Numbered from the stretch's first letter, positions 1-7,249 are shown. The stretch: 8,029 nucleotides of DNA from Flavobacteriaceae bacterium (GCA_016763215.1 JAESUF010000129.1:1-8029); one strand, 5' to 3'. Numbers and translations are program-made. Notes: generated from the sequence alone by a model not told the origin.

Positions 1-148
1 AATTACGTACAACGGTTTTGTATAAGATTGGTTGCGTGTTTTAAGCACCTAATTTAGTAAATACAAACCGAATAGAAAATCCGCTAGGATTTTCGTAAGT
101 AGACTAGAACTAGCAATAAATTATATACTTTGTTGTAAAACGTTTTTT
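1..148 (-). repeat. Structured intergenic repeat, copy 1
   Basis: This A+T-rich element has a second copy at 2445-2590. The core (8-142) is 135 bp, as in copy 2, and aligns with only two compensating single-base gaps at roughly 80-85 % identity by eye. The ends are imperfect inverted repeats (ACAAC near 9, GTTGT near 132, each followed inward by a TATA-like stretch). Inside is a perfect hairpin, GAAAATCC-GCTA-GGATTTTC (75-94), and a short CTAGAACTAG palindrome (104-113). Folded, it would give a long outer stem carrying internal hairpins. It starts immediately after the stop codon of the serine hydrolase gene on the minus strand. It could be a MITE or REP-like element, or a transcribed 3' element. 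The left end may be cut by the window edge. Confidence 0.8.
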
Positions 149-1636
149 TTATTCAGTAGAGTTTATTTTTAGTAACTCATTTAGCTTATTTCTAGAGAAA
201 TCTTGATTGGGTTTCATTTCAAGTGCTTTTTTGTACCACTTTATTGCCAAATCAATACTATCCATTTCTTTATAAGCATCACCTACACTATCGACCCATC
301 CTGCCTCTTCTGGTTGTAATTCTGTATTAAACATAAATATATCTAATGCTTTTTTCAAATGATTTCTGTCAATCAACCAATAGCCTAAGTCATCAATGTC
401 ACCACCTTCGAAAGTATAATTCTGTGGCGATTTTTTCTCTTCAGCATAATAAATTTCTTTCACTTTATCAATTCCATCTTTAAGGATATAGTCTTTGAGT
501 TTATAGTGAATAGGTCTTTTTGACCTAAGAGTGTCATTGAATACCGAATTTTTTAAGGTGCTCGCTGCAATGTTTGTGATCCAAAATTTGTCTGTATTGG
601 TCATCATTACAACTGCAGATTTATGCTCTGGCATAAAACCAAAGAAAGTTTTATAGCCTGTGTCTTGTCCTGAATGGTTATATATTTCTGAATCATTCAT
701 TTTGCCCAAAAACCAACTTAAGCATACTTTTCTTTGGCCTTCTGGTGAATGAACACTTGTCAATAACTCATAAGACTCCTCGCTGAAAATTTGTTTACCA
801 TTGATACTTCCTTTATTTAAATATACTCTCGCCCACAACAGCATATCCTCAACATTAGAATGTAAGGTAGAACTTCCTGCATGCCTTCTATTGTAAGGGT
901 ATATTTCACTAACCACTATTTGCAAGCTATCTCCTAACACATGAGGTTGGGTTGCCAGATTTTTTGGCACCTCAGGTTTAAAGAAGGTACTGTTCTTCAT
1001 ACCAATAGGTTCGAAGATGTTCTTTTTCATATAGTCTTCAAACGTCATCTCAGAAGTCTTTGCGATAACATCGCATAGAATATCAAATGCGGGATTACTG
1101 TAACTATATTTCTCACCTGGTGTGAAATCGAGTTTAAAGGCTTTTTGACTTCTGGCATAACGTTCTATTGCACCATCATCGTATTGGGGTTTATCCCATT
1201 CATAGTCATCTATATTTGGTATTCCAGAGGTATGCGTGAGCATATGCTTAATGGTAATATCTTTATACCGCTCGTCTGCCATAGTATAATATGGAAGATA
1301 ATAGATTAGCTTTTGATCTAGATCAATTTTTCCTTGCTCCATTAATTGAACAATGGCTGTTGCTACAAAAGGTTTAGAAACAGATGCCATATGAAATAAG
1401 GAACTGGTCGTCATGGGCTCCTTTGTATCTAGACTCTTAACGCCATGCGCATCCGCATAAACAATAGTGTCGTTTTTAATCATCCCAAACGCTATACCGG
1501 GCGCATCAAATAGTTCCTGTTGTTTTAGTATGGTGTTTTTAATTTCTAGAACTTCTGGTGAAAGCGTTTGTTTTTCTTCCCTTTTACAGCTAAACAATAA
1601 AACGAAGCAAATTGTTAAATACAGTAATTTTTTCAT
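149..1636 (-). CDS. Lipoprotein serine hydrolase (beta-lactamase/PBP class C fold) with C-terminal TPR
   Basis: A 495-residue predicted lipoprotein. Residues 1-17 form a signal peptide ending in the lipobox LFSC, with Cys17 as lipidation site, so it is anchored on the periplasmic or outer face of a membrane. Residues about 30-365 are a Beta-lactamase (class C/esterase EstB/DD-peptidase) domain. The catalytic motifs are S85-V-S-K88 (nucleophile and base), Y179-S-N181, and H321-S-G323 in the KTG-equivalent place. The signatures HMLTHTSGIP (131-140) and YSNPAFD are typical. Residues about 410-490 contain TPR-like helices (GDAYKEMDSIDLAIKWYKKA), a common tail in Bacteroidota members. The substrate cannot be read from sequence: peptides, esters and beta-lactams are all possible, and most such proteins are not resistance enzymes. 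The gene lies 54 bp downstream of the GntR gene on the same strand and is a likely target of that regulator. The start ATG is followed directly by the signal peptide, which supports it. Confidence 0.93.
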   Translation of the reverse strand: MKKLLYLTICFVLLFSCKREEKQTLSPEVLEIKNTILKQQELFDAPGIAFGMIKNDTIVYADAHGVKSLDTKEPMTTSSLFHMASVSKPFVATAIVQLMEQGKIDLDQKLIYYLPYYTMADERYKDITIKHMLTHTSGIPNIDDYEWDKPQYDDGAIERYARSQKAFKLDFTPGEKYSYSNPAFDILCDVIAKTSEMTFEDYMKKNIFEPIGMKNSTFFKPEVPKNLATQPHVLGDSLQIVVSEIYPYNRRHAGSSTLHSNVEDMLLWARVYLNKGSINGKQIFSEESYELLTSVHSPEGQRKVCLSWFLGKMNDSEIYNHSGQDTGYKTFFGFMPEHKSAVVMMTNTDKFWITNIAASTLKNSVFNDTLRSKRPIHYKLKDYILKDGIDKVKEIYYAEEKKSPQNYTFEGGDIDDLGYWLIDRNHLKKALDIFMFNTELQPEEAGWVDSVGDAYKEMDSIDLAIKWYKKALEMKPNQDFSRNKLNELLKINSTE

Positions 1637-1690
1637 AATTTAAATTCAATTTTCTTACAAATGGACTGTTTACCCAAAGTGTAAGCATGA

Positions 1691-2329
1691 TTATTTTGAT
1701 TGATTTTTTTCAAGCTTATCGATAATGTATTGAACACCTTGTATCCAATTGTTTTCTACAAGAGTTACCGCAGATATAATGTCATTTGAAGCTAAAAAGC
1801 GAATAATCTTTTCGTGCATCTCTATGGATACCATTTTTTGGTCTTCACTCCAAAAGGCATAATCATACAGACTAATTCTTACTCTTAAGTTTTCAATTAT
1901 TTTAATAGCCGATTCGTTGTTATAAGTTTCAATAAGTTTTTGATGAAATAGCCTATCATAGTCCAACATTTCTATGGCACTTTTAGCCTTTTCAAAGGCT
2001 GAATTAATGATTCTCAGTTCTTCTAATTGTTGACTATTGTAGAATGATTTTTTCACAGCATTACCTTCTAGAACTGCCATCAAGTCATAAATCTCTTTAG
2101 CTTCTTTTATAGACAGTTCGATAACAAAAAAACCTCTGTTGGCGATGTAAGTGACAATACCAGTTTCAGATAATTGGGTTAAGGCCTCGCGAATTGGTGT
2201 CACACTTAACTCTAATTCTTTAGCTATTGTAGGAAGTGAAATTCGTTCTCCTGGTTTTATATTGCCTGTAAGGATATGTTCTAAGAGGATTTTTTTGACC
2301 TCATCTTTAAAAATGATTTTTTTCAACAT
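1691..2329 (-). CDS. GntR-family transcriptional regulator, FCD subfamily
   Basis: A 212-residue cytoplasmic DNA-binding regulator of usual length for the family. Residues about 5-70 form a GntR winged helix-turn-helix; the recognition segment LSVTPIREALTQLSETGIV (41-59) is nearly the family signature. Residues about 75-205 are an all-helical FCD ligand-binding domain. FCD proteins usually bind a metal through Asp and three His. Here D125 and H129 (DRLFH) and H172 (EMHEKI) are present, but the position of the last His appears to be N194 (VENNW), so metal binding may be weakened or altered. The effector is unknown; family members mostly sense small organic acids. The serine hydrolase gene follows at 54 bp on the same strand. 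The upstream region has a GntR-like palindrome at 2347-2358, which suggests autoregulation. Confidence 0.93.
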   Translation of the reverse strand: MLKKIIFKDEVKKILLEHILTGNIKPGERISLPTIAKELELSVTPIREALTQLSETGIVTYIANRGFFVIELSIKEAKEIYDLMAVLEGNAVKKSFYNSQQLEELRIINSAFEKAKSAIEMLDYDRLFHQKLIETYNNESAIKIIENLRVRISLYDYAFWSEDQKMVSIEMHEKIIRFLASNDIISAVTLVENNWIQGVQYIIDKLEKNQSK

Positions 2330-2346
2330 AATTACAAATATAATAT

Positions 2347-2358
2347 ATCGTATACGAT
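2347..2358. promoter_or_regulatory. Probable GntR operator (12-bp palindrome)
   Basis: ATCGTATACGAT is a perfect palindrome that begins 18 bp before the start codon of the GntR gene. Its core GTATAC with flanking A/T fits the TnGTnnnACnA-type sites bound by FadR/FCD regulators. On the minus strand, TATATTTG (2335-2342) matches the Bacteroidota -7 consensus TAnnTTTG and lies just downstream of the site. I found no clear -33 TTTG at the right spacing, and the implied transcript leader would be almost absent, so the promoter assignment is weak. The operator call is an inference from symmetry, position and family. Confidence 0.6.
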
Positions 2359-2360
2359 TA

Positions 2361-2390
2361 ATATAATATTTTTAATTAAAAATATTATAT
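2361..2390. repeat. Perfect 30-bp A/T-only palindrome
   Basis: The 30 bases starting ATATAATATT and ending AATATTATAT are identical to their own reverse complement, with no mismatch and no spacer (centre AATT at 2374-2377). The segment sits two bases upstream of the GntR-like operator, in the regulator's promoter region. It could be an architectural-protein site, a promoter UP-like element, or a terminator-type hairpin for transcription coming from the repeat side. A/T-only DNA forms such symmetry by chance more often than mixed DNA, but 15 matching pairs is long. Confidence 0.75.
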
Positions 2391-2444
2391 ATGCAAAAAA
2401 GTTTTGATTTATGTATGACAAGTAAGAATATAACTATTCGTCAA

Positions 2445-2590
2445 AATGTTTTACAACGTGTTTGTGTATGATTTCGTTGCGTGTTTCAGCAACTAAATTA
2501 GCAAATACACACCAAATAGAAAATCCGCGAGGATTTTCGTAAGTAGGCGAGTACTAGCAATGAATTATACACGGTGTTGTGCAACGTTTT
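2445..2590 (-). repeat. Structured intergenic repeat, copy 2
   Basis: Second copy of the element at 1-148. Its 135-bp core (2452-2586) aligns with copy 1, and the best-conserved block is GAAAATCC-GCGA-GGATTTTCGTAAGTAG. The left end reads AATGTTTTACAAC, and the right end on the opposite strand reads AACGTTGCACAAC, so the termini are clear imperfect inverted repeats. Internal hairpins are GTTGC/GCAAC (2476-2493) and the GAAAATCC/GGATTTTC stem (2519-2538). It begins directly after the stop codon of the dioxygenase-like lipoprotein gene and separates that gene from the GntR gene. It could end transcription or stabilise the mRNA 3' end, or it may simply be a mobile repeat lodged after the stop codon. 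Confidence 0.82.
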
Positions 2591-3223
2591 TTATTCATAA
2601 TCAGGAATATTCAAGCCTAAAATCAAATTTCTGTTCGCTGTCCAAATTCCATCTTTTTTTTCAAGTTTTACAATTCCAGAGCCACCTCTGTTTTTCTGAG
2701 ATTGCTTTTTTTCTGTTGTAAGTTTTGGGTCGCTATCAAAAAAATAACTATCAATATAATATGGGATAGTATTAGGTTCTTTTACATAAATATGAATATG
2801 TTCAGGTTCTTGGACTTCGGGATATGGTGCTGGTCTAAAAGTGTAAAAAGTGAATTTCCCATCTTTACCTGTTTTTAACCATCCACGATATTGTCCGTGA
2901 GTTTTTTCCCAACTAATAGGTTTTTCACTCGGCTGATAAATTCCATTTCTATCTGTGTGATATATATAGAGTAAGATATTTTCCGCTGGTGTTTTTCCGT
3001 CTTTTTGAAATACAGTTCCTGTTATTTTAACTTTAGGCTCATTGTTTTCAAAACCTGGTAATGTATCAGTCGCTTTTGGTTTAACATTCAATATTTTTAA
3101 ATCCAAAACTGCTTCGCAATCTTGACACGGTCCGCCAACATTCCTTTCAGCATTAGAGTTAGATTGTCCTTTGCACGAAATAGCAATAAAAGTTAACAAT
3201 ATTATTCCTAAAAATTTTTTCAT
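2591..3223 (-). CDS. Lipoprotein of the intradiol ring-cleavage dioxygenase family
   Basis: A 210-residue predicted lipoprotein. The signal peptide ends in the lipobox IAISC, with Cys17 lipidated. Residues about 64-165 form the beta-sandwich core of intradiol dioxygenases (catechol and protocatechuate 3,4-dioxygenases). All four non-heme Fe(III) ligands can be placed: Y96 (NGIYQP), Y134 (RPAPYP), H142 and H144 (EHIHIYV). The RPAPYP...HIH segment closely follows the PcaH pattern. Known cytoplasmic members open catechols between the two hydroxyls; here the lipid anchor places the domain outside the cytoplasm. No other aromatic-degradation gene is present nearby, so the substrate is unknown, and a role in handling extracellular phenolics is only a guess. 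A short Cys-containing segment GPCQDCEAV (31-39) precedes the core. The structured repeat follows the stop codon with no gap. Confidence 0.88.
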   Translation of the reverse strand: MKKFLGIILLTFIAISCKGQSNSNAERNVGGPCQDCEAVLDLKILNVKPKATDTLPGFENNEPKVKITGTVFQKDGKTPAENILLYIYHTDRNGIYQPSEKPISWEKTHGQYRGWLKTGKDGKFTFYTFRPAPYPEVQEPEHIHIYVKEPNTIPYYIDSYFFDSDPKLTTEKKQSQKNRGGSGIVKLEKKDGIWTANRNLILGLNIPDYE

Positions 3224-4196
3224 TCTCGATTTTTTTCAGCTTACATAGAACTGATACCTATATGAATAGTAGCGTTTTATAGCCTTGAACTTTATAGGTT
3301 TTCAATTTTTTAATAAAAATAGGTAAATTTTCTAAATAGGAACTATCCTAGCTATTATTTATATGGGCTGTTGTGTTTAGTATTTTGGTTTTTCTTTTCT
3401 TCTTTCTTCTTAAATTGTTAGGATTTAGTTTTAAGTACTGTCCTGGTTTTATAAACTGAAAAATACGGAGTATGTAAGCCGCTAGTAGCGTGCATTCATT
3501 CCTGTTTTTTTTCTTTTAAGATGAACTATATGCGCTTTATATGGATTGTCTTAAAAGCAAAGGATTCATTCGAGTCAAACCTTTTCTAAAAATCACAAGC
3601 CATTGAAAATAGCTCTTAGCTCAAATCGGCATCATCTTGTTAGCATGTTTGTTGGTATACTAGACTTGACTTTCTCCTTTATTTTCAATACCTTAGGTAA
3701 ACTGTTTAACGTTTCAACCGTTTTGAGAGTGCACTCTCAACGATTTCAATCGAACAGTTTATCGCTTTTCAATTCCCTGCGTCCATTTAAAATCTCCTAG
3801 ATTTTTAGAACCAATAAAAATTCGAATGAAACATAAAATTGGAATGAATACCAAAAGGCTTACATATTAAATATCAACTAGTTATATACAAACAAATATA
3901 TGGTTTTATCATTTCAAATTTCGTGATAAAAGAACATTTGAGTTTGGTTTATCTGTACTTAAACTGTTTTATTGAATCATCTATGTACCAACGCCCTTTC
4001 TATTCTCTTCATTGAAGAATAATAGGTGTGTTACCCATTTGTAACATCTCCTTGAAGGTTGTTAAGCCTTCTTACAAACCATATCTAACAAATCTGATAA
4101 TTCTTTTTCTTGAGGTTTTTAACTTTCTAATACGAACAATATTAGCCCTCCCTTTTTTATGTGTATCTTAGGGTATATTCTATATCCCTCAATGAT
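3224..4196. other. Long intergenic region without a supportable gene
   Basis: About 970 bp lie between the divergent dioxygenase-like and radical-SAM genes. Reading frames on both strands are broken every few dozen codons. The longest open stretch, 65 codons on the plus strand at 3603-3800, has no recognisable motif and runs across the palindrome at 3698-3761. A minus-strand open stretch near 3365-3520 (containing AAYILRIFQFIKPGQYLKL) lacks a start codon. This could be decayed coding DNA, perhaps from a mobile element, but I could not identify a family. The segment must hold the promoters of both flanking genes; no convincing -33/-7 pair was seen. A weak hairpin GAAGG/CCTTC lies near 4053-4070. 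Confidence 0.6.
3698..3761. repeat. Nested inverted repeat with 18-bp perfect palindrome
   Basis: The centre TTGAGAGTGCACTCTCAA (3723-3740) is a perfect palindrome. It is enclosed by perfect 9-bp outer arms, TAAACTGTT (3698-3706) and AACAGTTTA (3753-3761), with partly matching sequence between the arms and the centre. The whole could extrude as a cruciform or fold as a long hairpin when transcribed. It lies in non-coding DNA more than 400 bp from either flanking gene start, so it is not an obvious operator of a neighbour. It may be a remnant of a mobile element or a binding site of an unknown protein. Confidence 0.7.
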
Positions 4197-5565
4197 ATGA
4201 TACTTCAATCAAACAAGCCTACTCCTGTATTTTTTCTAATTACCAAATTGGCAGTTTATTTTACGTTGATTATTTTTATTTTTAACATCTTAGTGGTGTT
4301 TGAGATTGATTCACTTTATGAGTTGATTCCAGAAATATCTACAAAACTTGTCATAAATGATCATCAATGGGGTCCTTTAGTTGTGATTTTTTCTGCTTTT
4401 ATAAGTGTTTTGGGCTCTTTTCTATTGTCTAAGAGAAATAGATACTCGATTATTCCGCTTGTTATCGCTTTTTTAGGAGTTCTTTTTTTAATGGCTCATA
4501 AGTTTTTTGCTGATGATGATTTAAGTATCAACGAGAGTATTGTGATGTTATTTGTATTCTTATTTCATTCATTTTTAATTTCCTACTATCTGTTGGTAAG
4601 GCAAAAAGGTTGGTTTTCAAAATTAATTGCTACAAAAAAAGAAATTATCTTAAATGTTCAATCTGGATGTAATTATAATTGTAATTTTTGTGAAGTTCCA
4701 GCTAAAGTTGGACCTTCTACAAGTGATTCATTGTCAAATATTATTAATAATGCAGAACAAATTGCATCAAATGGCATTAAAGAAATCACTATAGGAGGAG
4801 ATAATGTTGCAGATTTTGGAAAGGGCGAATTAGGAGATTTAGAACATGAACATACTTTTTTAGACCTGATGAAAAGGTTAGATAAAACAGGAGGAATCGA
4901 GCGAATTAGGTTTTCTACAATTTCTACTCCTTCGATTAGTAATGAAACACTAATGTTTTTTAAAAATTCAAAAAGATTTGCGCCCTTCTTTAATTTAGAA
5001 TTGACAAGTGCAAATAATGAGGTATTAAAACTAATACCTAAACCCTATAAACGGGAACAGTTTAAAGATTTAATAAAAAACATTAACAATTTAATTCCTC
5101 ATGTCTACATTTCTGTTGACATAACTGTTGGTTTTACCAGGAGAGACAGAAGAATTTTTTTTAGATTCTTTTCATTTTTTATCTAATTTAGAAATTTCTA
5201 ATATCCGTGTAAAATATTTTATTGCCAAATCTCAAGCCCCAGCTTATAGCATTATAGAAGGGCTCGTTTCTAAAGAAGAGAAATTAAAACGAAGAGAAAT
5301 TATTAAAGAATTATCAGACAAGAAGCAGTTTGCTTTTTACAAAAGTCAGTTAGGGATTACACATGATGTATTGTTTGAAAGAGATAATATAAACGGGTGT
5401 ATACATGGTTATACTGAAAATAATGTAAGGGTTAAAACAGGTTGGGATCCTTTATTAGTTAATACCATTCACAAAGTTAAATTACTAGAAATTGATAAAG
5501 AAGGTATTGTGTTGTTTGATTTTGTGAAAGAAAATATTTTAGAAAAAAATCTTTCAGCCATTTAG
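4197..5565 (+). pseudogene. Membrane-anchored MtaB-like radical SAM protein, split by a frameshift
   Basis: Removing one T from the run at 5132-5135 gives a continuous protein of about 455 residues. Residues about 12-36, 58-78, 83-103 and 113-134 are four predicted membrane helices. From about 150 on, it resembles MtaB (tRNA t6A37 methylthiotransferase): C158-x3-C162-x2-C165 for the SAM-cleaving [4Fe-4S] cluster, GKGELGDLEHEHTFLDL, GLPGETEEFFLDSF across the frameshift, and a C-terminal TRAM-like part with GCIHGYTENNVRVKT. The MTTase N-terminal domain with its three auxiliary-cluster cysteines is missing; the membrane domain takes its place. Expected signatures have changed: the RGxxRS after the cysteines reads VGPSTSD, and HxPLQSGS reads NLELTSAN. 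A function other than tRNA methylthiolation is therefore likely. As read, frame one stops at 5186 and the remainder continues in the +1 frame to 5565. The start is taken at ATG 4197; an in-frame GTG at 4161 would add 12 residues with no evident role. Confidence 0.8.
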
Positions 5566-5569
5566 TATA

Positions 5570-5585
5570 TTAATCTTTTGATTAA
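5570..5585 (+). terminator. Weak hairpin after the radical-SAM gene
   Basis: TTAATC-TTTT-GATTAA is a perfect 6-bp stem with a 4-base loop, starting 4 bp after the stop codon at 5565. It lies between two convergent genes, where a terminator is expected. The stem is A/T-rich and the following T run is short and displaced, so it is at best a weak terminator. Confidence 0.3.
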
Positions 5586-5713
5586 GTCCCATTTTACTAC
5601 CTAATAGCGATGTTGATTTACGTCATAGTTAATTCTTTTATTGTACGCATAATATGGTTCGATAGTGTTGTATGAAAGTGAGTTTTGATAGACCTCAAAT
5701 ATATAAAACCACT

Positions 5714-7249
5714 TTACCCCAACCAACCTTCTCGATCCAAACTTCGATACTGAATGGCTTCAGAAATATGATTTGGAGAAATATCTCGCACATTTTCTAA
5801 ATCGGCAATAGTTCTAGAAACTTTGAGGATTCTATCATAGGCTCTTGCAGAGAGGTTTAATTTTTCCATTGCAGTTTTGAGTAAATTTTTGCTTTCATCA
5901 GAAAGCTTGCAAAATTGTCGGATCTGTTTTACATTCATTTGTGCGTTGTAATGAATGTTCTCAAACTCTTGAAATCGTTGCGATTGAATTTCTCGACCAG
6001 CAGTTACCCGCTTTCGAATGTCTACACTCGATTCGCCTTTTCGTTCTTCCGACAATTTATCAAAGGGCACGGGCGTCACTTCAATATGAATGTCAATTCT
6101 GTCTAATAAAGGCCCCGAAATTCTGCCTAAATAGCGTTGCATTTCTTGAGGTGAACTGGCTAGAGGGTTCTTCCCGTCATTGAAAAATCCAGAGGGACTC
6201 GGATTCATGCTGGCAACTAGCATAAAACTACTCGGGTAGGTTACAGTAAATCGCGCTCTGGAAATGGTGACCTCCCTATCTTCTAAAGGTTGACGCATCA
6301 CTTCCAAAACGGTTCGTTTAAACTCAGGTAATTCATCCAAAAATAAGACCCCATTGTGTGATAAGGAAATTTCTCCTGGCTGAGGATACTGTCCGCCACC
6401 AACGAGTGCAACATCAGAAATAGTATGATGAGGGGAACGGAACGGACGTTCATACAGCAATCCGTGATTTTTTGTTTTTCCGACCACAGAATGAATCTTA
6501 GTGGTCTCTAAGGCTTCTTGCAGAGTCATGGGAGGCAGAATAGAAGGGAGCCGTTTTGCTAGCATTGTTTTTCCAGATCCGGGCGGACCGATAAGGATAA
6601 TATTATGTCCTCCAGTAGCCGCAATCTCCATGCATCGTTTAATGGATTCTTGTCCTTTTACATCAGAAAAATCAAACTCAGGAAAATCGATGTTTTTATA
6701 GAATTCCATTTTAATGTCTACGTGAGTGGGTTCAATTTTTTGGTTGCCATTAAAATGTTGAATGACTTCTTGAATGGTTGAAACTCCCAGTACATTTAAA
6801 CCTTCAACAATAGCAGCTTCTTTTGCATTCTCTTTGGGTAAAATGAAATACTGAAAACCTTCTTCTTTTGCTTTGATAGCAATTGGTAAAGCGCCTTTAA
6901 TAGGTTGCAAACTGCCATCTAAAGAAAGCTCTCCCATGATGATGTATTTTCCAATTCCTTTAGATTGAATCTGCTGAGATGCGGTTAGAATTCCAAGGGC
7001 TAGTGTCAAATCATAAGCCGCACCTTCTTTGCGTAAGTCGGCAGGTGCCATATTGATGGTTATTTTCTTTCCAGGGAGTTTGTACCCATTGTTCTTTAGT
7101 GCGGCCGAAATTCGATAGGAGCTTTCTCGTACCGCATTGTCGGGCAAACCAACCAAATGGTACCCGATTCCTTTGTCAATATTTACTTCAACAGTAATGG
7201 TGGTAGCTTCAATGCCAAAGACGGCACTACCATATACTTTTTCTAGCAT
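5714..7249 (-). CDS. comM: YifB/ComM-family Mg chelatase-like AAA+ ATPase
   Basis: A 511-residue protein of normal family length. Residues about 1-165 form the ComM N-terminal Lon-protease-like domain, with MAPADLRKEGAAYDL (67-81) and GELSLDG (106-112). Residues about 190-395 form the AAA+ Mg-chelatase domain, with Walker A GPPGSGKT (221-228), Walker B VLFLDELPEF (301-310), REVTISRA (325-332) and sensor-1 Asn in ASMNP (346-350). GPLLDRIDIHIEV and the C-terminal helical domain follow. Characterised ComM is a hexameric helicase that drives branch migration when incoming single-stranded DNA is integrated during natural transformation; the gene is also common in bacteria not known to be competent. 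The NPCPCG...CxC cysteines seen in many homologues are NPSPSG and ASS here, a variant I believe is usual in Bacteroidota. The gene follows preA after 47 bp on the same strand and may be co-transcribed. Family identity is firm; the role in transformation is inferred. Confidence 0.95.
   Translation of the reverse strand: MLEKVYGSAVFGIEATTITVEVNIDKGIGYHLVGLPDNAVRESSYRISAALKNNGYKLPGKKITINMAPADLRKEGAAYDLTLALGILTASQQIQSKGIGKYIIMGELSLDGSLQPIKGALPIAIKAKEEGFQYFILPKENAKEAAIVEGLNVLGVSTIQEVIQHFNGNQKIEPTHVDIKMEFYKNIDFPEFDFSDVKGQESIKRCMEIAATGGHNIILIGPPGSGKTMLAKRLPSILPPMTLQEALETTKIHSVVGKTKNHGLLYERPFRSPHHTISDVALVGGGQYPQPGEISLSHNGVLFLDELPEFKRTVLEVMRQPLEDREVTISRARFTVTYPSSFMLVASMNPSPSGFFNDGKNPLASSPQEMQRYLGRISGPLLDRIDIHIEVTPVPFDKLSEERKGESSVDIRKRVTAGREIQSQRFQEFENIHYNAQMNVKQIRQFCKLSDESKNLLKTAMEKLNLSARAYDRILKVSRTIADLENVRDISPNHISEAIQYRSLDREGWLG

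Noticed and set aside
1..148. The repeat as an integron attC site, with the genes as cassettes
   Set aside because: The gene-then-structured-repeat layout is suggestive, but the ends (ACAAC / GTTGT) do not fit the RYYYAAC and GTTRRRY core sites, two genes lie between the copies, and no integrase is present.
149..1636. Serine hydrolase as a beta-lactam resistance gene
   Set aside because: The SxxK/YxN/HxG motifs are shared by peptidases and esterases, and a lipoprotein with a TPR tail is not typical of resistance beta-lactamases.
3603..3800. 65-codon open frame on the plus strand as a gene
   Set aside because: No recognisable motif, it runs through the palindrome at 3723-3740, and it is surrounded by stop-rich sequence.
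4161..4196. GTG at 4161 as start of the radical-SAM gene
   Set aside because: The 12 extra residues have no signal or homology that I can see, and ATG 4197 directly precedes the first membrane helix region. The GTG remains possible.
5124..5186. Programmed frameshift in the radical-SAM gene
   Set aside because: The needed change is +1, and there is no in-frame stop at the site, no recognisable +1 shift signal and no upstream Shine-Dalgarno-like stimulator. An indel or sequencing error is simpler.
5915..6701. Small plus-strand open frames over the comM gene
   Set aside because: They are antisense shadows of a clearly conserved AAA+ coding sequence.
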